Positions 43,315 to 50,548 of a DNA stretch of 64,000 nucleotides are shown in pieces (the first letter of the stretch is position 1; the number at the start of each line of letters is the position of its first letter). Both the position numbers and the translations under genes were made by a program. This DNA is from a virus. The notes below the pieces were generated by a model, which was not told the DNA's origin, did not search any database, and saw nothing but the letters and a program-made list of their open reading frames with translations. The DNA lies in the IMG/VR virus record IMGVR_UViG_3300027788_000008, positions 1 to 64,000 of that record, one strand, 5' to 3'.

Positions 43315-44050
43315 AGGTTATCTTATAGTTGCATCCTCAGATGAAATTTATTATCATTGGGCATGCAACCTCCTTGACGGAATAAAAGACTTCTACCCAG
43401 AAGCAAAGATCTGCCTCGTCACAGAACAAAGATTTCTCGATCACAAAGCAGACCAAGCAGATAAAGTTATTATCTGCGAAGACCACTATCGCTCTAAACT
43501 CTGGGGCATGGCTAACACCCCATGGGATCAAACTTTCTACATGGATGCTGATATGGAAATACTGCATGAGGACATCGCCAAGGTGTTTGATGAACAAGGC
43601 GAATCTGACTTGATGTTCTGTGCACTAGAAGAATCCCACTACCACGTATTCATGGGCGGCAAGTTCCCAGGTGGACAGTTCGCACTTGCTGGGGCAGTCT
43701 GCCTGTATCGCAAGAACAAACTTGTTATGGAGTTCATGCAAGACTGGTATGATTTGTATGTCGACCAGCGTGCAGGCAATTGGTGGCCAAAGAATGAATA
43801 TGGACAACCCGATTATAAACTGTATCCAGAAGACTTGGCCATATGGGACCAATTCACTCTTTGGTGGTTGGTTAATAAAGAACCCAAGTATTCATCTCTT
43901 ATTATAGAAACGTTTAAAGACACACTAAAGTGGAACCATTGGTCCACCCTTAACAGGGTAGACTTCCCTTTAAAAGATGACACTGTCCTGTTGCATTTAT
44001 CTGCACGCGCAGCAAAATCGCTTAGTAAGATTGAGATTGATACTATATGA
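43292..44050 (+). CDS. glycosyltransferase with DxD motif (GT8-like)
   Basis: A 252-residue protein. GYLIVASSDEIYYHWACNLL begins the fold, and TFYMDADMEIL carries D85-A86-D87, the metal-binding DxD. ALAGAVCLYRKNKLV and the late VLLHLSARAAKSL fit GT-A enzymes that use a nucleotide sugar. The acceptor might be a virion protein or a host surface glycan. It overlaps the upstream gene by 23 bases and the downstream oxygenase-like gene by 4 bases, so it belongs to the same transcript as the fibre-linked small proteins. It is a second DxD enzyme besides the one at 162-815. Confidence 0.7.
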   Translation: MIPSKKTKGYLIVASSDEIYYHWACNLLDGIKDFYPEAKICLVTEQRFLDHKADQADKVIICEDHYRSKLWGMANTPWDQTFYMDADMEILHEDIAKVFDEQGESDLMFCALEESHYHVFMGGKFPGGQFALAGAVCLYRKNKLVMEFMQDWYDLYVDQRAGNWWPKNEYGQPDYKLYPEDLAIWDQFTLWWLVNKEPKYSSLIIETFKDTLKWNHWSTLNRVDFPLKDDTVLLHLSARAAKSLSKIEIDTI

Positions 44051-44691
44051 TCGACGTGCCTATACTGAATGCTGATTTAAAAACCATACTGGATACATTT
44101 ATCCCTCTGGTTGAATCTATAGACTTTGATAAAGTCTGTCTAACGGACGACATTGTTGATGATTGGTGCAGTGTTGACTATTTAAATCGAATAAAAAAAA
44201 GAGGGCGCACACATGGTGGATATCCAGCAATTCTGAAAGGTACATGTCCAGAATTCAATTCGTTTGACTACAATGACAATGAAGAAAAAACCTCCATTAT
44301 CTCTAGATTTGATAAAGCGGCCCAAGAAATTGCTTCTTGGTCTGGCGCACGTAACCGAGCATTGTGTGCTGTGTATCCCCCAGGAGGTTTTATTTCATGG
44401 CACAATAATGCCAACGCTGCGGGGTATAATGTTCTGTTTACATGGTCTTCAGAGGGTGATGGACAATGGGAACACATAGACCCAATGACCCAAGAACACG
44501 TAGTTATCCCAGACAAGAAGGGTTGGCAATGCAAGTTTGGATATTATGGAACATATGATGAAACTGACAAATTATTGTACCATTGTGCTAGAACAAATTG
44601 CCTGCGCTTCACGATAGCGTTTGTATTCAACGCCGACGAAAGAGGTGAATCTATGGCACAGATGCTGACCGAGGAAATATCTGAATACTAA
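44047..44691 (+). CDS. 2OG-Fe(II) oxygenase-like protein
   Basis: A 214-residue protein. LCAVYPPGGFISWHNNANAA holds H119, followed by YNVLFTWSSEGDGQ and, 60 residues after H119, LLYHCARTNCLRFTIAF with H179 and R187. This is the order of the double-stranded beta-helix oxygenases (H-x-D/E ... H ... R). The usual Asp/Glu two residues after the first His is Asn121 here, so iron binding may differ. Phage 2OG enzymes of this type are common in marine T4-like phages, substrates mostly unknown. It is coupled to the glycosyltransferase upstream, which suggests joint modification of a surface or virion component. Confidence 0.6.
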   Translation: MIDVPILNADLKTILDTFIPLVESIDFDKVCLTDDIVDDWCSVDYLNRIKKRGRTHGGYPAILKGTCPEFNSFDYNDNEEKTSIISRFDKAAQEIASWSGARNRALCAVYPPGGFISWHNNANAAGYNVLFTWSSEGDGQWEHIDPMTQEHVVIPDKKGWQCKFGYYGTYDETDKLLYHCARTNCLRFTIAFVFNADERGESMAQMLTEEISEY

Positions 44692-44780
44692 ATAAGGTTA
44701 ACAAACCATTCAACGAGAACACTCCCTCCACTGCCTCTGGTACTGTAGGAGGAACGATAAACATAATAGGTGCCTAGTGT

Positions 44781-44897
44781 ATGAGACAAATTACTGTCAA
44801 GAAGAAAGACACTCGAAGAATAGTAGTATCTGATAAACAACTACAAAAAGTTGAGATTAAAGAGAAAGAAACAAGATCGATAAAAATAAAATCCTGA
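44781..44897 (+). CDS. 38-residue basic protein (tentative)
   Basis: An ATG at 44781 opens 38 codons with a highly charged product starting MRQITVKKKDTRRIVV, with alternating strand pattern (VVSDKQLQKVEIKEKE). The ribosome site is poor (AGG at 44768-44770). It lies in the 261-base gap between two structural-region genes that otherwise holds no clear gene. The alternation of Val/Ile with Lys suggests a beta-type structural peptide, but the gene could be spurious. Confidence 0.4.
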   Translation: MRQITVKKKDTRRIVVSDKQLQKVEIKEKETRSIKIKS

Positions 44898-44916
44898 ACA
44901 AGTAGTTTGGATAGAG

Positions 44917-44924
44917 ACTAAATA
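44917..44924 (+). promoter_or_regulatory. weak late-promoter-like box
   Basis: ACTAAATA at 44917-44924 differs from TATAAATA at two positions and lies 28 bases before the ATG at 44953. A similar ACTAAATA occurs at the end of the preceding oxygenase-like gene (44687-44694). Confidence 0.3.
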
Positions 44925-44952
44925 GAGAAAAGAAACCCAGGACTGAACAAAG

Positions 44953-45315
44953 ATGGCACAGTACGAAGATTTAGAAATAGACCAAGGGTCTGATACCAAG
45001 TGGCAAATTAAGATGCTACTGGCAGACGGAACCCCAAGAGACATAACTGGATATACAGTCCGTGGTAATGTCAATAGAAGTTATGATGCAGACAATAGCG
45101 AGATGTTAGCGTTCACAACGAGTCTTGTCGCGCCAGCAACAGGTGGTGTCTTAGAGTTCATGTTAACCAATATACAAACAGATGCAATGACGCGCAGGCG
45201 TTATGTGTATGATCTGGAAGTAGAATACGTCCACCCCTCTAGTGGAGCAACCATTGTAGAAAGAATACTTGAAGGCAACCTTGTTGTTTCCCGAAGTGTT
45301 AGCAAATTTGATTAA
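44953..45315 (+). CDS. Ig-like/BppU-like structural protein
   Basis: A 120-residue protein: LEIDQGSDTKWQIKMLLADG, then DITGYTVRGNVNRSYD and RYVYDLEVEYVHPSSGAT, ending ILEGNLVVSRSV. It matches small beta-sandwich structural proteins of marine T4-like phages with IDQG near the start and RxxYDLE in the middle, related in pattern to the N-terminal domain of Siphoviridae BppU baseplate proteins. It is probably a fibre-attachment or neck-whisker component. The upstream gap holds a weak box only. Confidence 0.65.
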   Translation: MAQYEDLEIDQGSDTKWQIKMLLADGTPRDITGYTVRGNVNRSYDADNSEMLAFTTSLVAPATGGVLEFMLTNIQTDAMTRRRYVYDLEVEYVHPSSGATIVERILEGNLVVSRSVSKFD

Positions 45316-45326
45316 GGAGAAATAGA

Positions 45327-45701
45327 ATGGCGGTAACATTATCAGAAACAGCGCGAAACGGTATTGCGGACTATGTCTGTGGGAGGATTAATGATGGAGG
45401 CACCGGTTCTGTCCGATTCTTTACCTCAGGAAATTCTTTGGTTGCAAAATTAAATTTTTCTGACATCGCGTTTCAACCAGCAGTAGGAGGAACCGCTGTA
45501 AATAACCCCATTTCCCCCGATGCGTTTACACTTGGCGGGGTGATCGACACATTCAAAGTATTCTCTGGCGGCGGAATAGAGATATTTGGAGGTACATGTA
45601 GCGCAATATCTGGCGGTGGCGACATTGAGTTATTTACTCTTACGATCACACCAAACGATGTTGTCGATCTCAGTCGACTTACTTTCTCAGCACCATCATA
45701 A
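45327..45701 (+). CDS. small beta-rich structural-region protein
   Basis: A 124-residue protein with short strands and many Gly/Ser (VRFFTSGNSLVAKLNFSD, then GGTAVNNPISPDAFTLGG). The regular alternation and the end LFTLTITPNDVVDLSRLTFS suggest a beta-sandwich, perhaps a fibre or decoration protein. AAGGAG at 45314-45319 is a strong ribosome site. It follows the Ig-like gene by 11 bases. No family is recognised. Confidence 0.6.
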   Translation: MAVTLSETARNGIADYVCGRINDGGTGSVRFFTSGNSLVAKLNFSDIAFQPAVGGTAVNNPISPDAFTLGGVIDTFKVFSGGGIEIFGGTCSAISGGGDIELFTLTITPNDVVDLSRLTFSAPS

Positions 45702-45707
45702 AAACCC

Positions 45708-46205
45708 TTGATAGATTTTCGCGGCAAAAAGTGGGATAATTTCGGCAAGGAGTTTATGTCACGGAATTCAAGTTTGTCCCACTGGGAATGCGATAAATAC
45801 TTCGTCGGAACCGCATATGACCAAATATTCTTTATGGTTCTTTTCAAATACAAACCGAACGATTTAGTCGAGACTAGTGTCAAGACTAGTGTCATTGCAG
45901 ACTGGGACGCAGTACGACTTTGTGGGTTTGATTATAAGCAGAAAATTAAACTAAGAGACATTGCAATTTACGCAGCTGGAAATTATTTCTTTGAAACCCT
46001 CGGACATAACCATGGATATGGGTTCATAAAGAAAACAGACAAGAAGGTCATAAAGTTGATTGATCGTATCAATGAAGCACCTATGGAAGAAAGTGGTCTC
46101 AGTAGTCCATCAGGCGTGCCATTAATGCGATGGGACTTTTACAAAGAGGATTTTAGGAGGGGTGTGCTCTTAGATCGCGCAAAGAAGGCAATATATAACT
46201 TTTGA
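45708..46205 (+). CDS. unidentified protein in the fibre-modification cluster
   Basis: A 165-residue protein if read from TTG at 45708 (MIDFRGKKWDNFG, no ribosome site), or 149 residues from ATG at 45756 (MSRNSSLSHWECDKYFVG), which has AAGGAG just 3 bases upstream. The upstream 16 residues look coding, so the start is unsettled. Sequence features are FFMVLFKYKPNDLVE, GFDYKQKIKLRDIAIYA and PLMRWDFYKEDFRRG. The spacing to the previous stop is 6 bases. No family is recognised. Adjacency to the asparagine-synthetase-like gene (1 base apart) suggests a partner role. Confidence 0.55.
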   Translation: MIDFRGKKWDNFGKEFMSRNSSLSHWECDKYFVGTAYDQIFFMVLFKYKPNDLVETSVKTSVIADWDAVRLCGFDYKQKIKLRDIAIYAAGNYFFETLGHNHGYGFIKKTDKKVIKLIDRINEAPMEESGLSSPSGVPLMRWDFYKEDFRRGVLLDRAKKAIYNF

Positions 46206-46206
46206 T

Positions 46207-47595
46207 ATGAAATTTTTTATATGTAATGATAGATCCAAATTCACTAAACTGCAACCTGAGAATTATGGTGGGTGGTTTTTTATACGCGAACCCGACGTTG
46301 AAATTTGGGAAGGCGAAGACTGTATTGTTCTATATTGCGGTTACCTGATTGAAGGAGACATACAAGAAGTTTGTAAGGAATTTAGTTTTAAAGAAGCGAA
46401 CGGAAACTTCTTTGCAGTTAAACTGACAAAGGATAATTATGAGATATCAGTAGACTATTTTCAGAACCATAAACTATTTGTATCCACCAAATACGGGACA
46501 GAAATAAGCAACCACATCCCTTATATGACGATCGAAGACATAGACCACACTAGGATATGGGTTGAATCGGATGATTATGGTCGTGAGTATTCTGATGCTG
46601 CCCGCACAACCTACTATGATCACATCTCAATATTCAACCCCCAATATAATTACATACAAGATGCCAAAGATTCTCATGCTCAAGAAGTCTGGCAAGACCT
46701 TGATGAACTCACCGAATACATACACCAATGTATGCAGCACCACTCAGAAGTAATCAAAGAAAAGTATCCGTTACGATACTGTTCTCTCAGTGAAGGAATA
46801 GACTCTGCCTTGCAATCAGTTTTCTTCCCTGAAGACCTCCAACTTCTCTATACTGTAGACACAGCAGATTCAGAGCAACATTATGATTTGATCAAACTTG
46901 CACAAAACAACTTTCCTAACACAAACAGATACACATACAAATCAAGACGGAACCGTAAAGATTGCTTAACCCATCTGATAGATTCTTCCTGTCGCTGGAC
47001 GTCGATAATCCCTACATTCAGACATCTTAACATGCAAAAAATTAAACCTGATATTTTTATGTATGGGGTTAATGGTAATGAAATGTTTGTTAGAGATTTG
47101 ATACCGCACGTGCTCGTATTATTTTTAAAATACTATAGTAGTGATACGTCTTCAATGATAGATAAGATTAAATCTGACATTTATGATAAAGGTGATATGT
47201 ATGGTTCCGCATACACTAACTCTGTCGACTACGATTTTGAAGGAACTGTCGATACATGTATAGAAATGTACAGAGGTTTGTCATACGAGGAAATCGAAGA
47301 TATTTTGATGATACTCTCTACACCCAAATTATACACGCGCACTATATCCAGTAACAACAACGTCCTTTCTGCATCATTATATAATGACAGGAGAATATTT
47401 CACGAGGTTATGAAAGGTAGAAATGACTGGTTAGAAACCAATGCAATGGATGCACCGATCATGCGCGCAATACTGGATAAATATGACTACAACTTTGTCA
47501 CCCCAAGGAATTGCACTCTTAGTGCTGACTATGAACAACTGAATTACACCGCACATGAGGCAACTGTAGAACGAGACATTAGACAAAATATATAA
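46207..47595 (+). CDS. asparagine-synthetase-like protein with altered PP-loop
   Basis: A 462-residue protein built like AsnB. An N-terminal part resembles the glutaminase half (EANGNFFAVKLTKDNYEIS, later FVSTKYGTEISNHIPYM) but lacks a Cys at position 2. The second half has YCSLSEGIDSAL (residues 191-202), the ATP-pyrophosphatase loop SGGxDS with the first Gly changed to Glu196, and GVNGNEMF (287-294), matching the G-x-G-x-D/N-E-x-F motif. It would activate a carboxyl group with ATP and transfer ammonia, but the changed loop may weaken ATP binding. Such enzymes also modify sugars of O-antigens, which would fit the glycosyltransferase nearby. Confidence 0.65.
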   Translation: MKFFICNDRSKFTKLQPENYGGWFFIREPDVEIWEGEDCIVLYCGYLIEGDIQEVCKEFSFKEANGNFFAVKLTKDNYEISVDYFQNHKLFVSTKYGTEISNHIPYMTIEDIDHTRIWVESDDYGREYSDAARTTYYDHISIFNPQYNYIQDAKDSHAQEVWQDLDELTEYIHQCMQHHSEVIKEKYPLRYCSLSEGIDSALQSVFFPEDLQLLYTVDTADSEQHYDLIKLAQNNFPNTNRYTYKSRRNRKDCLTHLIDSSCRWTSIIPTFRHLNMQKIKPDIFMYGVNGNEMFVRDLIPHVLVLFLKYYSSDTSSMIDKIKSDIYDKGDMYGSAYTNSVDYDFEGTVDTCIEMYRGLSYEEIEDILMILSTPKLYTRTISSNNNVLSASLYNDRRIFHEVMKGRNDWLETNAMDAPIMRAILDKYDYNFVTPRNCTLSADYEQLNYTAHEATVERDIRQNI

Positions 47596-47613
47596 CTGCG
47601 TGCTTTCTGGATG

Positions 47614-47621
47614 TATAAATA
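47614..47621 (+). promoter_or_regulatory. late promoter TATAAATA before gp13
   Basis: Perfect late box, 26 bases before the ATG of gp13 at 47648. It heads the neck and packaging operon. Confidence 0.85.
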
Positions 47622-47647
47622 GAACTAAACACTGAAGGACGAGAAGA

Positions 47648-48412
47648 ATGGCAGTTATAGCAACGAGACAAGGTCTTATCGATTATTCTCTTAGGAGATT
47701 GGGAGAACCTGTTATCGAAATTAACGTCGACGAAGATCAAATAGAAGATAAAGTCGATGATGCATTGCAGGTGTATCAAGAGTTTCACGATGATGCCACT
47801 ATTCGTCTATACTATGAGCACGTGATGACCTCTGCTGATATAACGAATAAGTATATCACCATACCAAGCAGCATCTTGTATGTAACCAAAATGTTTCCTG
47901 TTAACACCTCCATGGTACAGAGTTCGAACTTCTTTTCATTCCAGTACCAGTTTGCGATGAGCGACATGCAAAATATGACAGGTGCTGGTGGACTGGGTGG
48001 AGGTATGGCATACCTAGAACAAGTTCAGCAGTTTATGTCTCTCATTGATATGAAAATAAATGGACTCCCTCTGATAAATTTCTCTCGGCGGTCCAACCGT
48101 GTCTACCTCCACAGTGATATTTCCGACGGACAGATAAAAGAAGGCGGACATATCGCATTAGAAGTTTACCAGATTGTAGACCCAGCAGTGAACGGTTCTA
48201 TATGGAATGATATGTTTATGAAGGACTACACAACTTCCTTGATCAAAGAGCAGTGGGGTCAGAACATGAGCAAGTTTGAGGGTATGCAACTTCCAGGAGG
48301 TATCACTATCTCTGGCAGACAGATTCTTGAAGAAGCAAAGGGTGAGATAACTGAACTGCGCGAGCGCATGCGACTGGAACAAGAACTCCCACCCGAGTTT
48401 TTTGTAGGTTAA
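47648..48412 (+). CDS. 13: neck protein gp13
   Basis: A 254-residue protein that with gp14 closes the filled head and forms the neck. It begins ATRQGLIDYSLRRLGEPVIE and INVDEDQIEDKVDDALQVYQ, the head-tail connector pattern of gp13. It later shows NFSRRSNRVYLHSDI, DYTTSLIKEQWGQNMSKFEG and MQLPGGITISGRQILEEA, which are highly conserved among T4-like phages. It is smaller than T4 gp13 (309). GAAGGACGAGAAG is the ribosome region, and gp14 follows after 3 bases. Confidence 0.93.
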   Translation: MAVIATRQGLIDYSLRRLGEPVIEINVDEDQIEDKVDDALQVYQEFHDDATIRLYYEHVMTSADITNKYITIPSSILYVTKMFPVNTSMVQSSNFFSFQYQFAMSDMQNMTGAGGLGGGMAYLEQVQQFMSLIDMKINGLPLINFSRRSNRVYLHSDISDGQIKEGGHIALEVYQIVDPAVNGSIWNDMFMKDYTTSLIKEQWGQNMSKFEGMQLPGGITISGRQILEEAKGEITELRERMRLEQELPPEFFVG

Positions 48413-48415
48413 ATA

Positions 48416-49315
48416 ATGGCAACTTCTAGACATTTTAGGCACAACGTTCGGTCAGAACAGAACCTGTATGAAGACCTCATTGTAGAGTCTCTCAAGTTTT
48501 ATGGCACCGACATCTACTATCTTCCACGAGAAGTAGTGTCCCGTGATATGGTATTCAATGATGAAATCCTATCACGCTTTGCCAATGCATATAGCATTGA
48601 GGTATACCTCGAAAACCTTGAGGGGTTTGACGGAGACGGAGATCTGTTTTCGAAGTTTGGTGTGGAGATTCGAGACGCAGCAACCCTATTGATGTCTCGT
48701 CGAAGATGGAACAACGAGATACGAAAGTATCAAGAAACTCCAGAAGAGAAATACTATCGTCCAAGAGAAGGTGATTTGATTCATGTTCCTTTGAGTGGTT
48801 CGACTTTCGAGATAATGAAAGTTGAAGATGAAAACCCATTCTACCAACTCGGAAAATTACCTGTATTCAAGATGCGTTGCGAGTTGTTTGAATTTACTAA
48901 TTCTGATTTTGAGACAGGCGTACCAGAGATCGACGACATAGAAGATTTCACAGCGTACCAGTGGCAGTTGACAATGAACCCTCCTTCTGTTGCATATATT
49001 AAAGGCGAGACTGTCACACAAACCCACAGCACTCACATAATAACTGGTGAGGTTGTGAACTGGCAACCCTCTGATAACATACTTCGCCTCGCCCACGTTG
49101 GCAACAACAAGGGAGACTACAGAGAATTCACAAACTCTATTGCCGTCGTTGGCACAGAGTCGGGTGCTAGTGCCACCCCAACTCTGGTTGAAGAGTTGCA
49201 GGAGATACAACCAGCAAGTCCTGGAGGCGCGAGTGGTAACGTTGACTCATTCAGCGTATCTGCGTTTGAATTCCTCGACTTCAGCGAGACTAATCCCTTC
49301 GGAGGAATCGTATAA
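48416..49315 (+). CDS. 14: neck protein gp14
   Basis: A 299-residue protein (T4: 256). The start HFRHNVRSEQNLYEDLIVES and KFYGTDIYYLPR, then FANAYSIEVYLENLEGF and FEIMKVEDENPFYQLG, is typical for gp14, the neck ring partner of gp13. The N-terminus is rather basic, fitting contact with DNA or the head vertex. gp15 starts on the last base of its stop. The order 13-14-15-16-17-18-19-20 is the T4 order. Confidence 0.92.
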   Translation: MATSRHFRHNVRSEQNLYEDLIVESLKFYGTDIYYLPREVVSRDMVFNDEILSRFANAYSIEVYLENLEGFDGDGDLFSKFGVEIRDAATLLMSRRRWNNEIRKYQETPEEKYYRPREGDLIHVPLSGSTFEIMKVEDENPFYQLGKLPVFKMRCELFEFTNSDFETGVPEIDDIEDFTAYQWQLTMNPPSVAYIKGETVTQTHSTHIITGEVVNWQPSDNILRLAHVGNNKGDYREFTNSIAVVGTESGASATPTLVEELQEIQPASPGGASGNVDSFSVSAFEFLDFSETNPFGGIV

Positions 49316-50112
49316 TGTTCGGCAAGCACTTTTATAATGAGCGTGTACGAAAGTCTGTTGCTGTATTTGGCGCAATGTTTGACAACATATACATTATTCG
49401 TAAACACGGAAGCACAACATACGATCAGATGAAAGTGCCTTTGGCTTATGCTCCCCAACGTAAGTTTCTCGAGCGGATTGCTGAGATGAACAACGGGGAA
49501 GATAACGAAAGGCAACTTGCTATCAAACTACCACGTATGTCATTTGAGATAGTGAACATGCAATATGATGCACAGCGTCAGTTACCGAAGATGAATAGTG
49601 TTTCCAGACCTGGAATGACACCAGGAACTAGACAAAAGTTTCACACCCCAACTCCATACATTATTTCTTTTGAGTTGAGCGTGTATGCCAAGCAACATGA
49701 TGACGCACTACAAGTTGTCGAGCAGATACTACCATACTTTGCTCCACAATATACTCTTTCTGTTAAACCTGTCTCTGACATTGACATAGTTGAAGATGTT
49801 CCTGTCATTTTACAGTCTGTCGCATTCACAGACGACTTTGAAGGCGTTGTTGAGGCAAGGAGAACCATCGTATATACATTACAGTTTGATATGAAGATAA
49901 ACTTCTATGGTCCAAAGGCAAACGACTCTGCGATCATTAACCGAATCGATATGGATTTATATGCCATGGACGGTCCAGTTGGCAATGATTCTGATTATGC
50001 CGAGACAGTGAGGGTCGAAACAAACCCCAACCCTGTTTCGCGTGATTCTGACCACACTATCGTTTCTGACGTACTCGCCACCGACGAATTTGTCCCACAC
50101 CCATTCCAGTGA
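49315..50112 (+). CDS. 15: tail sheath stabiliser and completion protein gp15
   Basis: A 265-residue protein (T4: 272) that caps the sheath and docks the tail to the neck. It begins YNERVRKSVAVFGAMFDNIY and continues VPLAYAPQRKFLERI, the gp15 signature, with MSFEIVNMQYDAQRQLPKMN and TIVYTLQFDMKINFYGP. It has its start on the last base of the gp14 stop. Its ending GYDxx-like acidic region precedes a 43-base gap before gp16. Confidence 0.93.
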   Translation: MFGKHFYNERVRKSVAVFGAMFDNIYIIRKHGSTTYDQMKVPLAYAPQRKFLERIAEMNNGEDNERQLAIKLPRMSFEIVNMQYDAQRQLPKMNSVSRPGMTPGTRQKFHTPTPYIISFELSVYAKQHDDALQVVEQILPYFAPQYTLSVKPVSDIDIVEDVPVILQSVAFTDDFEGVVEARRTIVYTLQFDMKINFYGPKANDSAIINRIDMDLYAMDGPVGNDSDYAETVRVETNPNPVSRDSDHTIVSDVLATDEFVPHPFQ

Positions 50113-50155
50113 GAACCCCTATATACTCTCTGTATGCTAAAGGAATCTGATTGTT

Positions 50156-50548
50156 ATGAGTGATGATAAAGAAGACAAAGATAATGATTATGAATTTGCT
50201 CGAGAGACTCTGTATGATATGATCTGTAAAGGTCGTGATGGCGTAGAGGAAATGCTCGAGGTTGCGAAAGCATCTGAGCATCCCCGCGCATATGAAGTGC
50301 TAGCAAAACTGATGAAGGATACTGCTGATGTTTCTGGACAACTACTACACCTCCACCAACAAAAGAAAAATATAGAGAAGGTAGACAGAGCATCCACACC
50401 AACATCTTCTGGCGACACTAACGTGTTCATTGGTTCTACCACAGACCTCCAACGTATGTTGAAGGATATAAATGGCGAAAAGGATGTGATTCCGACAGAT
50501 TATGACACAATTGAAGATTCCACAGATAGTCGACACGACCAAGAATAA
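50156..50548 (+). CDS. 16: small terminase subunit gp16
   Basis: A 130-residue protein (T4: 164). EFARETLYDMICKGRDGVEE and LEVAKASEHPRAYEVLAKLM, then QLLHLHQQKKNIE, give the central helical hairpin of gp16, which assembles into a ring that recognises DNA and regulates the packaging motor. NVFIGSTTDLQRMLKDI near the end is the conserved segment of the family. It overlaps gp17 by 47 bases, a feature also known for T4 16/17. Start chosen at the ATG after AAAGGAATC. Confidence 0.92.
   Translation: MSDDKEDKDNDYEFARETLYDMICKGRDGVEEMLEVAKASEHPRAYEVLAKLMKDTADVSGQLLHLHQQKKNIEKVDRASTPTSSGDTNVFIGSTTDLQRMLKDINGEKDVIPTDYDTIEDSTDSRHDQE

Noticed and set aside
44682-44779. Frameshifted extension of the oxygenase-like gene
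   Set aside because: The -1 frame is open after a TGA at 44682, but there is no slippery run in the short overlap (ATACTAAAT), so programmed frameshifting is unlikely.
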